Shown here piece after piece: positions 20,902 through 28,661 of a stretch of 64,000 bases of DNA. Position 1 is the first letter of the stretch. Each line of letters begins with the position of its first letter. Made by a program: the position numbers and the translations under genes. The notes beneath the pieces were generated by a model. It saw nothing but the letters and a program-made list of their open reading frames with translations, did not search any database and had not been told where the DNA came from. Source of the DNA: an uncultured Altererythrobacter sp. (GTDB lineage Bacteria > Pseudomonadota > Alphaproteobacteria > Sphingomonadales > Sphingomonadaceae); contig CAJXNC010000009.1 in the NCBI GenBank assembly GCA_913056125.1, forward strand, positions 1 to 64,000, given 5' to 3'.

Positions 20902-20955
20902 GACATGGCCCTCCACACGTTCCAAGAGTTGCGTTCAATTCATCAACTGGAACTC

Positions 20956-20993
20956 TGTGTACGCATTTTGTTCCGTGAGAACAAGAGTGGAAC
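20956..20993 (-). promoter_or_regulatory. recA promoter with LexA (SOS) box
   Basis: On the minus strand: TTGTTC (-35, 20979-20984), a 17-base spacer, then TACACA (-10, 20956-20961). The alphaproteobacterial LexA operator GTTC-N7-GTTC lies at 20979-20993 and overlaps the -35, so bound LexA would block RNA polymerase. Confidence 0.88.
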
Positions 20994-21033
20994 GAAATTT
21001 TGTTAAAATCGGCCTGATTCCGCGGTTTGTGGG

Positions 21034-22656
21034 CTAGTCGGCAAGCGCTGGTCGCACCCGCCATTCCACTTCGCGTTCGCCATTTGCCGGGACCGAAACT
21101 TCGACGACTCGCTGGCCGTCCTTGAGTTCGTCGCCAATGTCCTGGAAATCCCAATTGCCCGGGCTGCCAAGCAGGAGCCGCACGGTCACCGGATGCGGAT
21201 TGGCATTGGTCAGCGTGCTGCGCATGCGCGACCAGCGGCCCTTTTCATTGATATTGAAAGTCGTCACGCGCTCGCACCGAGCCATGACCTGGTCGCTAAA
21301 GCCAAGGTCAATTTCGACGTCCTGGCCATCGGCATAGTCGCGCAGATTTTCTTCGCCCACCAGCAGGTCACCGACCGAGGACGGCTCGAAGAAGGCAATC
21401 GCCCCCGATGGCAGGGCAACGCCCAACCCATGATCCTCGTCATTGACGGTGGCATAGATGATCTGCGTATTGCTGAAGGCGGTACCGTGGCGGGGATTGG
21501 ATGCCTCGCAATAGTCCCTGTAGACATAGCGACCCTCGACCTCGTCCTTGAGCAGGAAGGCGACCTGTTTGAGGCCCTGCGCCCGCACATCGACCGCTTG
21601 CGGGATGCGATAGAGCTTGAGGTCGCCTAGCTGCTCTTCCTGCGCCAGCATGTCCTCATCGATAGTCACCATGGGAGAATTGGCTTCAAAATCCCTGCGT
21701 TCAATACGCTGCCCGGTGACGACGATCGCGCCCTCGGCAGCCATCGCCATGGGGGCAGGTGGCGGCGGCAACACATCGTAATTGGGGATCGGCGAACCGG
21801 TCAGCGAGGAACCGAGCGGATAGCAGGTCAGTTGCAGCGCCCGCGCCCGCGGCGGCTGGGCAAGCTGCTGGAGATTGCTCACCATGTTGAGCGTGCCGGC
21901 AACCGCCATCAATTCGGCATTCTCGAAGCTCTGGCCATTGTCGTTGAGGATGGTCAGCCAGCTGAGCAAGCCCAGTTCCACTTCATCGCTGCCCTCGCCT
22001 CCACCTAGCGTCGCGACATAATCGGCCTGCCAGTCGAAACCCCAGGAGAGATAGGTCAGCGTAACCTCATAGGTCCCGCCGCTTTCATCACGCGTATCGA
22101 TAGTGAAGACCGGTTGCGGTGACAGCCCTTCGGGCAGGAAATCGAAAGTCAGCCGCTCGGGCAGCCCTGAACAGCGCACCGCCTCGAATCCATCACCCGT
22201 CTGCAGCACGAGGCCGCCATCGGCCCGCGTACGCACTATGGCATCCTCGCTCACCTCCTCGCCGGTTCCGGGATTGGTGCGCGTGATGGTCACGCGGTTG
22301 CCGAGCGTTCCGTCGACCAGCGCCGCGGGACTCAAGAGATCGGCATTGCGGTTTTTCTCGATCGTCCCGCCCGGAAGGCCGGTAACGATGGCCGAGACCG
22401 CGACCATGCCTTCGGACACCCCGGAAAAGCGGATAGTCGATTCGCCTGCCGGCAAAGTGACCGTGCGCGTCTCGCTTATCATGGCGAAGCCGCGCGGGAA
22501 ATTCGCGTTCATCTGCCCGCCCTGACCGCGATAGGGATCGCGATAGACGGTCACGGCCAAATCGGTCGGTGCCGATGCCTCGACCACGTCGCGTGCCTGC
22601 GAAGTGCCACTCCATGCCAGGAAAGGCAGGATAAGGAGCGAAGAAAACCGTTTCAC
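21034..22656 (-). CDS. DUF4139 domain protein, second of a tandem pair
   Basis: 540 residues from GTG 22656. An N-terminal signal peptide (KRFSSLLILPFLAWSGTS) is followed by the N-terminal beta domain and a C-terminal DUF4139 beta-sandwich ending VSVPANGEREVEWRVR. The insert region carries TGQRIERRDFEANSPMVT, which looks like a TonB-receptor plug-type leader sequence. Function unknown; bacterial DUF4139 proteins resemble archaeal and eukaryotic mucoidy-inhibitor (MuiA)-like proteins. The stop of the upstream gene (TGA at 22667-22669) forms part of its ribosome-binding site, so translation is coupled. Confidence 0.85.
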   Translation of the reverse strand: MKRFSSLLILPFLAWSGTSQARDVVEASAPTDLAVTVYRDPYRGQGGQMNANFPRGFAMISETRTVTLPAGESTIRFSGVSEGMVAVSAIVTGLPGGTIEKNRNADLLSPAALVDGTLGNRVTITRTNPGTGEEVSEDAIVRTRADGGLVLQTGDGFEAVRCSGLPERLTFDFLPEGLSPQPVFTIDTRDESGGTYEVTLTYLSWGFDWQADYVATLGGGEGSDEVELGLLSWLTILNDNGQSFENAELMAVAGTLNMVSNLQQLAQPPRARALQLTCYPLGSSLTGSPIPNYDVLPPPPAPMAMAAEGAIVVTGQRIERRDFEANSPMVTIDEDMLAQEEQLGDLKLYRIPQAVDVRAQGLKQVAFLLKDEVEGRYVYRDYCEASNPRHGTAFSNTQIIYATVNDEDHGLGVALPSGAIAFFEPSSVGDLLVGEENLRDYADGQDVEIDLGFSDQVMARCERVTTFNINEKGRWSRMRSTLTNANPHPVTVRLLLGSPGNWDFQDIGDELKDGQRVVEVSVPANGEREVEWRVRPALAD

Positions 22657-22666
22657 GGCGCTTCCC

Positions 22667-24157
22667 TCAATACTTGGTCTCGTAGGTGACACGCACCACG
22701 CGCTCGCCATTGGCGGGCACGGTCACGCGATAGAGGCGGCTTCCGGCATTGAGCTGCTCGCCCTCGACATCTTCGCTGGTAATGCGGAAGTCACGCGCCC
22801 ACCAGCCGCGATCGAGGCCGCCCTGCGTCAGTTCGACCGTGACCGGCTCGGGCTTCGCATTGGTGAAACTGTAGCGCATGGTGGTGCGGTAATAGTCGAC
22901 CGAGCGTTCGACCTCGACTTCGCGCGTCACTTCGCCATCAACGACTACGCGATAGCGATAGGAGCGCTCATATTCAGCGGCAGTGATGCGGTCGCGGCTT
23001 TCCACCTCGGCCTGGACGAAAACATCGAAGGCATCGCCCGTGCGCAGCGAGAGCACGCTGCCCATCGGCGTGTGGCCGATGCCGTTCTCGCCGATGAACT
23101 GCGGGTTTCCTTGCGAATCCCTCTGGTAGAAGCGCACCGTTCCCGCTGGCAGGGCATCGCCCAATCCGCCCTCGCGACTAGAGGAAAAGCTGATCGCCGT
23201 AGAAACATTGCGCGGGTCGCTGTCAGAGGAAAGCCAGCCGACCGTGCGCGAATAGACCCGCCGCGCGGGCACGGCCTGCACGTCGAGGAAGCTCACCTGC
23301 TTGGTCTGGTTGTTGGCAATCGTCGTGCGCCCCTCGATCGGATAGAGGTAGAAATCGCCCAGCCGCTCGCGGTCGGCGGTCTCGGTCCCGGCGCGAACGA
23401 GGTCGCTGCGCGGCCGCGATCCGAAGCTGCCGCTGACATTGCCCGCGACGAGCAGCGTGTCGGCATTGGTGAATGTGGTACCAGTCGTATTGGTCAGCGT
23501 GACCCAGCCCTGCATGTCGACCGTGCCATTCGCCTCGTCATAGAGCGCGACATAGTCGGACGACCAGCCAAGCCCCGGCGTGAGGTAGCGGATAGAGGCG
23601 GGCCGCGTGCCACCCCGGCCGCTTTCCAGCGTTACAGAAAGCGTCGGCCGCGCGCGCAAATTGGGCGGCACTTCGTCGAAGATCACACGCACAGGCAGGC
23701 CGTCATCGCGCAGAACCTCGATCCGACCATCGATGCGGACGATTACACCGCCCACGGTCGAAAGCACTTCCGCGCGCTGGAGCGTCTCGGCTCCCGTCGC
23801 CGGATTGGTGCGGATCAGCGTTACTTCCTGCCCGACAGCCTTCTCCATCAGCTTTTGCGGCGTGAGCAAGTCGAAGTCGAAATTCTGCTCGACGATCGAG
23901 GTGTTGGCCGCATTGAAGCTGAGCGTTTGCGGGCGGATCATGGCCGAAACATCGGGGAATGTGATGGTCGAACGGCCCCTGGCAATATCCAGCTGGCGGA
24001 TATCCTGCACCAGCGACTGTCCGTTATTGTAGATCGTGACCGACAGATCGCCTTGCGCAGTCTCGCCCGAGTTAGGATCGGTTTGCGCCATGCCGGCGGA
24101 GGAAGCCAGGCATGTTGCTGTAAACAGGGCAGCTCCGGCCAAAGCGCGAATATTCAT
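22667..24157 (-). CDS. DUF4139 domain protein, first of a tandem pair
   Basis: 496 residues with a signal peptide (NIRALAGAALFTATCLASS, cleavage near GMAQ). Repeated beta segments such as TVTIYNNGQ- and TITFPDVSAMI-like strands lead into the DUF4139 domain, which ends YRVTVPANGERVVRVTYETKY, nearly the same closing motif as its downstream neighbour. The two are probably an old duplication. GAGGA precedes ATG 24157. Periplasmic or outer-membrane location is expected; no enzymatic residues are apparent. Confidence 0.87.
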   Translation of the reverse strand: MNIRALAGAALFTATCLASSAGMAQTDPNSGETAQGDLSVTIYNNGQSLVQDIRQLDIARGRSTITFPDVSAMIRPQTLSFNAANTSIVEQNFDFDLLTPQKLMEKAVGQEVTLIRTNPATGAETLQRAEVLSTVGGVIVRIDGRIEVLRDDGLPVRVIFDEVPPNLRARPTLSVTLESGRGGTRPASIRYLTPGLGWSSDYVALYDEANGTVDMQGWVTLTNTTGTTFTNADTLLVAGNVSGSFGSRPRSDLVRAGTETADRERLGDFYLYPIEGRTTIANNQTKQVSFLDVQAVPARRVYSRTVGWLSSDSDPRNVSTAISFSSSREGGLGDALPAGTVRFYQRDSQGNPQFIGENGIGHTPMGSVLSLRTGDAFDVFVQAEVESRDRITAAEYERSYRYRVVVDGEVTREVEVERSVDYYRTTMRYSFTNAKPEPVTVELTQGGLDRGWWARDFRITSEDVEGEQLNAGSRLYRVTVPANGERVVRVTYETKY

Positions 24158-24235
24158 CTCGTCCTCTCCCCGATGGGAATCATCAATGCATGTAATACTG
24201 TAACACTCGACTGTATCGCGCCTGAACGCTTGAAC

Positions 24236-26731
24236 TTAACCGGTCTTCGCGCCGCCAGACATCACCATCGCAACCTTGTCCGCTATCTGCTGGACGCTAA
24301 ACGGCTTGGGAATGAAGTGCATGGCTTCAATATCGATTTCGGAGCGCAGTTGCTCCTCGGCATAGCCCGACATGAAGAGGATCGGCAGGCCAGGCTGGAG
24401 TTTGCGGATCTCGCGCGCCATGGCCGGGCCATCCATGCTCGGCATGACCACGTCCGACACGACGAGATCGAATTTCTCGCCTTTCTGGACAAGGTCGAGG
24501 CCGATATCGCCATCGGCAGCTGTAACGACGTCGTAGCCCTGACGTGTCAGCGCACGTTCGGCAACGGCGCGAACCATGTCCTCGTCCTCGACCAGCAGAA
24601 TGCGCCCGCCGCCCGACCAGTCACGCGCGACCTCCTCCGCCTCGGCCTTGGCCATTTCCTCTTCGGTGACATTGTGCACTGGCAGGTAGATGGTGAAGCG
24701 CGCACCCTTGATCGAACCGTCGGGCGCCTTTGCATTGGTGGCGAAGATGAAACCGCCCGACTGCTTGACGATACCGTAGACCGTGGAAAGGCCGAGTCCG
24801 GTTCCCTTGCCCTGCTCCTTGGTGGTGAAGAAGGGTTCGAATATCTTGCCGATCACCTCTGCCGGAATACCGCCGCCCGTATCTTCGGCAATCAGCACGG
24901 TATAGTCTCCGGCCGGGATGATCTCGCTGCCCATGCGGCGGATGTCCTTGGCCTCGACCCGCCGCGTAACGAAGGTCAGCGTGCCGCTCGCCGCTTCTCC
25001 ACCCTGGCCCGACTGGATGGCATCTCGGGCATTCACGGCTAGGTTGATGATCACCTGTTCGAGCTGGCGTGGATCGGCCCGGACCGCGCCAAGATTGCGG
25101 TCGTGCCGCACCTGCAGGGTGATCTTGGCACCCAACAGCCGCTTCAATAGCTGCGAGACTTCCGACAGGATGTCGGGCAGTTGCAGCACTTCGGGCTGCA
25201 GGGTCTGCTGACGGCTGAAGGCGAGCAACTGCCGCGTCAGGCTGGCGGCGCGGTTCGAATTGGCCTTGATCTGCTGGATATCGTCATAATCGCTGTCGCC
25301 CGGCGTATGGCGCAGCAACATAAGGTCGCAATAGCCGATGATCGCGGTCAGCACATTGTTGAAGTCATGCGCCACGCCGCCTGCCAGTTGGCCGACCGCC
25401 TGCATCTTGGTCGCCTGCGCAACCTGCCGCTTGAGGCGTGCCTCCTCGGTCGTATCGGCGAGGCTGAGCAGTACCGCAGCCTCTCCCAGCCCGCGCACAC
25501 CGGCAAGTCCGATGGAAACTGGCTCGTCCGGCTCGGTTCGCAGGCGCACGGCGATATCGCCGCTATTGGCCGGGCCCTGCCCGAAACGGCGCACCGCATC
25601 TGACATGGCAGTCTTGTCGCGCGGAATGACGAGGTCGGATGGATAGGGCGGAAGGTCGCGGCGATCGAGGCCGGCGGCACGGCGGAAGGCCGGATTGGCG
25701 AACAGGAAATGCCCGTCCCGATCGGTCATGGCGAGACCGAGCGGCAATTGCTCGAGCAGAGATTCAAGCTGCGGGGTCTGGCCGCGCGCTTCGCCGCCCC
25801 AGCCGCCGACACCCACGCCCGCATCGAGCAGCAGCATCAGGGCCGGACTACCGGTGATCTCCACTTCGCTTGCAGCGGACGGATCGTCGAGCGGATCGAC
25901 CATTGGCACGTGCACCAGCGTTTGCGGGGAACCCTTGCGCCCTTCGCGCGAATAGAAGATCCGGTCACGCTCGTCCGAACGCAGCAGGCCGACGAAATCC
26001 TGGCCGACAAGGCTGGCCGTCTCATCCCCACTCGCGCGGCGCGCAAAACCCGAATTGACCGCCCGGATTGCACCATCCGTGCCGACCAACGCCACACCGA
26101 CTCCGGCCGCGCCAAGGATGCGGCCGAGCGAACCGGTGAGATATTTGGCAAGCACCGCGCTGGGCTCGTCGCGCAAAATGGCTTTGAAGCGCCAGATCAG
26201 GAAGTCGTCGGCGCGACCAGCCCTTTGCGCTTCCACGGTCCATGAATGCTCCGTGTCGGCGATGGTCTCGACCTCGCCGCTCGATCCGTCGCGCCATGCT
26301 GCCCGGGCCAGACGGTTGAGCAACTCCGCCCCCGCATCGTCGACCGGCAGGCGCGGCGGGGCATGGCTCGAACCGAACCAGCTTTCGAATGCGGCATTGG
26401 CGCAGACCAGGCGATTGGCACGGTCGGTAATCGCCACCGCCATATCCGGCTGCTCGATAGCCGCCACGGTGACCGACCAGTCGGGTGCGGTCAGCTCCGC
26501 CACTCCCGCTGCCACAGGCTTGTTGCGTGCAGCAGCAAAGGCAATCAGGCCGAGGACGGTCAGGCCGCCGGCATAGGCCAAGGTTACGGTAGGGTTCCCG
26601 GCTGCAAGATGGACCAGCGCAACGCTGGCCAGCACGGCGGCGGCAACGGCCAGCCCATCAAGCAGGCCGCGCGATTTCTGCGTTGTCTCCAGCTCCACCG
26701 AAGGAATTCCCTGCCCAGTATTTCGCTTCAC
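24236..26731 (-). CDS. cckA: Cell-cycle hybrid histidine kinase CckA
   Basis: 831 residues. Two membrane helices at about residues 24-43 and 48-68, then tandem PAS domains (about 90-200 and 320-430). The HisKA H-box is GGVAHDFNN with phospho-acceptor H455; an HATPase_c domain with GTGLGLSTVYGIVKQSGG follows. The C-terminal receiver has phospho-acceptor D760 (SDVVMPSMDG). This is the full CckA architecture. In Caulobacter it phosphorylates ChpT, which passes phosphate to CtrA and CpdR. It starts at GTG 26731, whose GTGA overlaps the stop of the DUF2062 gene by four bases, so the pair is translationally coupled. Confidence 0.94.
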   Translation of the reverse strand: MKRNTGQGIPSVELETTQKSRGLLDGLAVAAAVLASVALVHLAAGNPTVTLAYAGGLTVLGLIAFAAARNKPVAAGVAELTAPDWSVTVAAIEQPDMAVAITDRANRLVCANAAFESWFGSSHAPPRLPVDDAGAELLNRLARAAWRDGSSGEVETIADTEHSWTVEAQRAGRADDFLIWRFKAILRDEPSAVLAKYLTGSLGRILGAAGVGVALVGTDGAIRAVNSGFARRASGDETASLVGQDFVGLLRSDERDRIFYSREGRKGSPQTLVHVPMVDPLDDPSAASEVEITGSPALMLLLDAGVGVGGWGGEARGQTPQLESLLEQLPLGLAMTDRDGHFLFANPAFRRAAGLDRRDLPPYPSDLVIPRDKTAMSDAVRRFGQGPANSGDIAVRLRTEPDEPVSIGLAGVRGLGEAAVLLSLADTTEEARLKRQVAQATKMQAVGQLAGGVAHDFNNVLTAIIGYCDLMLLRHTPGDSDYDDIQQIKANSNRAASLTRQLLAFSRQQTLQPEVLQLPDILSEVSQLLKRLLGAKITLQVRHDRNLGAVRADPRQLEQVIINLAVNARDAIQSGQGGEAASGTLTFVTRRVEAKDIRRMGSEIIPAGDYTVLIAEDTGGGIPAEVIGKIFEPFFTTKEQGKGTGLGLSTVYGIVKQSGGFIFATNAKAPDGSIKGARFTIYLPVHNVTEEEMAKAEAEEVARDWSGGGRILLVEDEDMVRAVAERALTRQGYDVVTAADGDIGLDLVQKGEKFDLVVSDVVMPSMDGPAMAREIRKLQPGLPILFMSGYAEEQLRSEIDIEAMHFIPKPFSVQQIADKVAMVMSGGAKTG

Positions 26732-27285
26732 TCAGCGGGGTTTAGCATTTTCCTTCGTGCAGGTCGCCTGGTCCATTTGCGCGCCACGAGATAGCGCCAC
26801 AGGAAGCCTGCACCCAGATAGCCGATGGCGGCAGTCACGATCGCCAGGACGAAAAATCCGAAGGCAGTGACGCCCGCAGTCTCGAGGAACCAGCCGAATT
26901 CCTGCCAGCGCCCGCTGGCGATCTCGGCATTGGCCGCGCCCACCGTTGCGGCATCGATCTTGAGCACGAAGCGGCCGACCTTGTTTGCCACCCAGGCCCA
27001 GAAGGGCACGGTGAAGGGATTGGTCACAAAGGTGATAAGCGCCGCCACCGGGACATTGGCGCGAGCCGGCAAGGCGAGGAATGCCGCGAGGAAGATCTGG
27101 CCGACAGGAATAATGAAGGCTGCAAACAGGCCCAGCGCGGCTCCACGCGGCACGGACCGGCGAGTAAAACGCCACAATTCGGAGCGGGCAAAGCGATGGG
27201 CGATAGGCGCAAGCCACTTGTTGCGCTCCATCTCCTCGCGCTTCGGCATCTTGGGCCAGAAGCTCTTTTTCTCGCTCGCCATCAT
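26728..27285 (-). CDS. DUF2062 membrane protein
   Basis: 185 residues. The family signature SVPRGAALGLFAAFIIPVGQI (about residues 45-65) and NPFTVPFWAW (about 88-97) are present. Three hydrophobic segments (about 50-75, 78-100 and 135-160) place it in the inner membrane. Function unknown. Upstream partner of cckA in a two-gene operon, an arrangement that may tie the kinase to a membrane anchor. The start is ATG 27285 or 27282. Confidence 0.88.
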   Translation of the reverse strand: MMASEKKSFWPKMPKREEMERNKWLAPIAHRFARSELWRFTRRSVPRGAALGLFAAFIIPVGQIFLAAFLALPARANVPVAALITFVTNPFTVPFWAWVANKVGRFVLKIDAATVGAANAEIASGRWQEFGWFLETAGVTAFGFFVLAIVTAAIGYLGAGFLWRYLVARKWTRRPARRKMLNPAE

Positions 27286-27405
27286 CAGAGGCTCACATAC
27301 ACCTTTGCCGCATTCACGATAGTGACGTTTACCGTGAGTTCGACGAACAGGCGCTTAACGGCGACAAACTTGCAACAATGAGAGCCGTTCAGCCCTTCTC
27401 GCGCA

Positions 27406-27888
27406 TCAGGATTTCTCTCTGAGCAGCCTGGCCTTGTCACGCTGCCAGTCACGATCCTTGATCGTCTGGCGCTTGTCATGGGCCTGCTTACCCTTGGCCA
27501 GTGCCAGCTCGACCTTGGCCCTGCCCTTCGAGTTGAAATAGATCGACAGCGGGACCAGCGTCATGCCCTTGCGTTCGACCGCGCCGAACAGCTTGGCGAT
27601 CTCGCGCTGGTGGAGCAGCAGCTTGCGCGGGCGCTTGGGCTCGTGGTTGAAGCGGTTGCCATGGCTGAATTCGGGGATGTTGGCATTGACCAGCCAGACC
27701 TCGCCATCCTTCACCTCGGCATAGCTCTCGGCAATCGAGCCCTCGCCGAAGCGCAGGCTCTTCACCTCGGTGCCCGACAGCGCCAGGCCGGCCTCGAAGG
27801 TCTCCTCGATCGAGTAGTTGAACCGCGCCTTGCGGTTTTCAGCGACAACTTTCTGCTTGTCGAAGGTCGAGGGTTTGGGCCGTGCCAT
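27406..27888 (-). CDS. smpB: SsrA-binding protein SmpB
   Basis: 160 residues from ATG 27888. It binds tmRNA and delivers it to stalled ribosomes. The OB-fold core shows [28 protein letters not shown] and LVNANIPEF; the basic C-terminal tail [19 protein letters not shown] is the helix that enters the decoding site. The open frame continues upstream to 28029, but that part covers a dispersed repeat and lacks SmpB similarity. No ssrA gene is visible in the window. Confidence 0.96.
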   Translation of the reverse strand: MARPKPSTFDKQKVVAENRKARFNYSIEETFEAGLALSGTEVKSLRFGEGSIAESYAEVKDGEVWLVNANIPEFSHGNRFNHEPKRPRKLLLHQREIAKLFGAVERKGMTLVPLSIYFNSKGRAKVELALAKGKQAHDKRQTIKDRDWQRDKARLLREKS

Positions 27889-27959
27889 GGTGGGAGGGGC
27901 ATGTAGGCGCGCGGGCGCGGATTGCAAAGGCCCGCGCCAAATCCACGCGGCAAATCCAA

Positions 27960-27990
27960 CTAACCCCTCACACCTGACACGCTGTCCTGA
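27960..27990. repeat. 31-base dispersed repeat, copy 1
   Basis: The 31 bases match 60055-60085 at 30 positions. Here the copy lies in the 233-base gap between smpB and the cupredoxin gene, outside any gene I trust. In the second copy the reverse strand encodes the C-terminus QDSVSGVRG plus stop of another gene. Confidence 0.7.
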
Positions 27991-28082
27991 AGGAGAAAAA
28001 GCTTCCTCCCCGAACCGGACGAATTTCAACGATGGAAAGAGCCGGTCTCGGCCCTATTCCGTCACCCCAGCTGTAGGAAAGC

Positions 28083-28113
28083 GGCCCCGGCTGAAAGTGC
28101 TCCGACCGGGGCC
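28083..28113 (-). terminator. Hairpin downstream of the cupredoxin gene
   Basis: Perfect 8-base-pair arms GGCCCCGG (28083-28090) and CCGGGGCC (28106-28113), nine bases after the gene's stop codon on the minus strand. The following bases are only modestly T-rich. Confidence 0.5.
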
Positions 28114-28121
28114 TGCTTGCA

Positions 28122-28529
28122 TCACGATACGGTGATCGAACCCGTCATGCCATTGTCGGCATGGCCCGGACGCACGCAGAGAAGATCGTAGCTGCCTGCT
28201 GCCGGAGTCAGGTGGATGGTCACAGTCGTGCCGGGCGGAACGTCGACCACACCATTCGAAATCTTCCCGGCATCTTCTGCTGCGACATCGGCAGCGGCAA
28301 AGAATTCCGGCGCGGTGAAATCGTGCGGGAAGCCGACATTGGTGAGTTCCAGCACATAAGGCTGGCCTGCCGTCATCTGGATATCCGAAGGACCGAAGGA
28401 GAAATTGTCCAGCGTGACCGCGATGGTCACGGGAGCAGCTGCAGCAGCGGCTTGCGGTGCGCCGCCATCAGTCGTGGCGCAGGCGGCCAGAAGAAAAGGA
28501 AGTGCGGCGGTAAGAGCAAGACGTTTCAT
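28122..28529 (-). CDS. Cupredoxin-like copper lipoprotein
   Basis: 135 residues. The signal peptide ends in a lipobox (LLAAC), so the protein should be acylated at Cys 17 or so. The mature domain is a plastocyanin/azurin-type fold with all four type 1 copper ligands in order: His in GFPHDF, then Cys, His and Met in CVRPGHADNGM. It is likely a periplasmic electron carrier or copper-handling protein. GGAGG lies seven bases before ATG 28529. No obvious redox partner is adjacent. Confidence 0.85.
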   Translation of the reverse strand: MKRLALTAALPFLLAACATTDGGAPQAAAAAAPVTIAVTLDNFSFGPSDIQMTAGQPYVLELTNVGFPHDFTAPEFFAAADVAAEDAGKISNGVVDVPPGTTVTIHLTPAAGSYDLLCVRPGHADNGMTGSITVS

Positions 28530-28661
28530 GGATAATCCTCCCTGTTATCGCCGACCGCGATACTGCGGCACAGGCGGTAGCTACCCCTATGTGCTACTTC
28601 CGCAGATATAGAGCAGTCGTACAAGTCGAGCGCAAGACGCTTGGCGGGCGGTTCAGCGCAA

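Noticed and set aside
22604-25042. 812-residue plus-strand open frame
   Set aside because: Antisense to the two DUF4139 genes and cckA, whose products are clearly recognisable.
27889-28029. 47-codon upstream extension of smpB
   Set aside because: Encodes the 31-base repeat and lacks SmpB similarity; ATG 27888 matches the family start.
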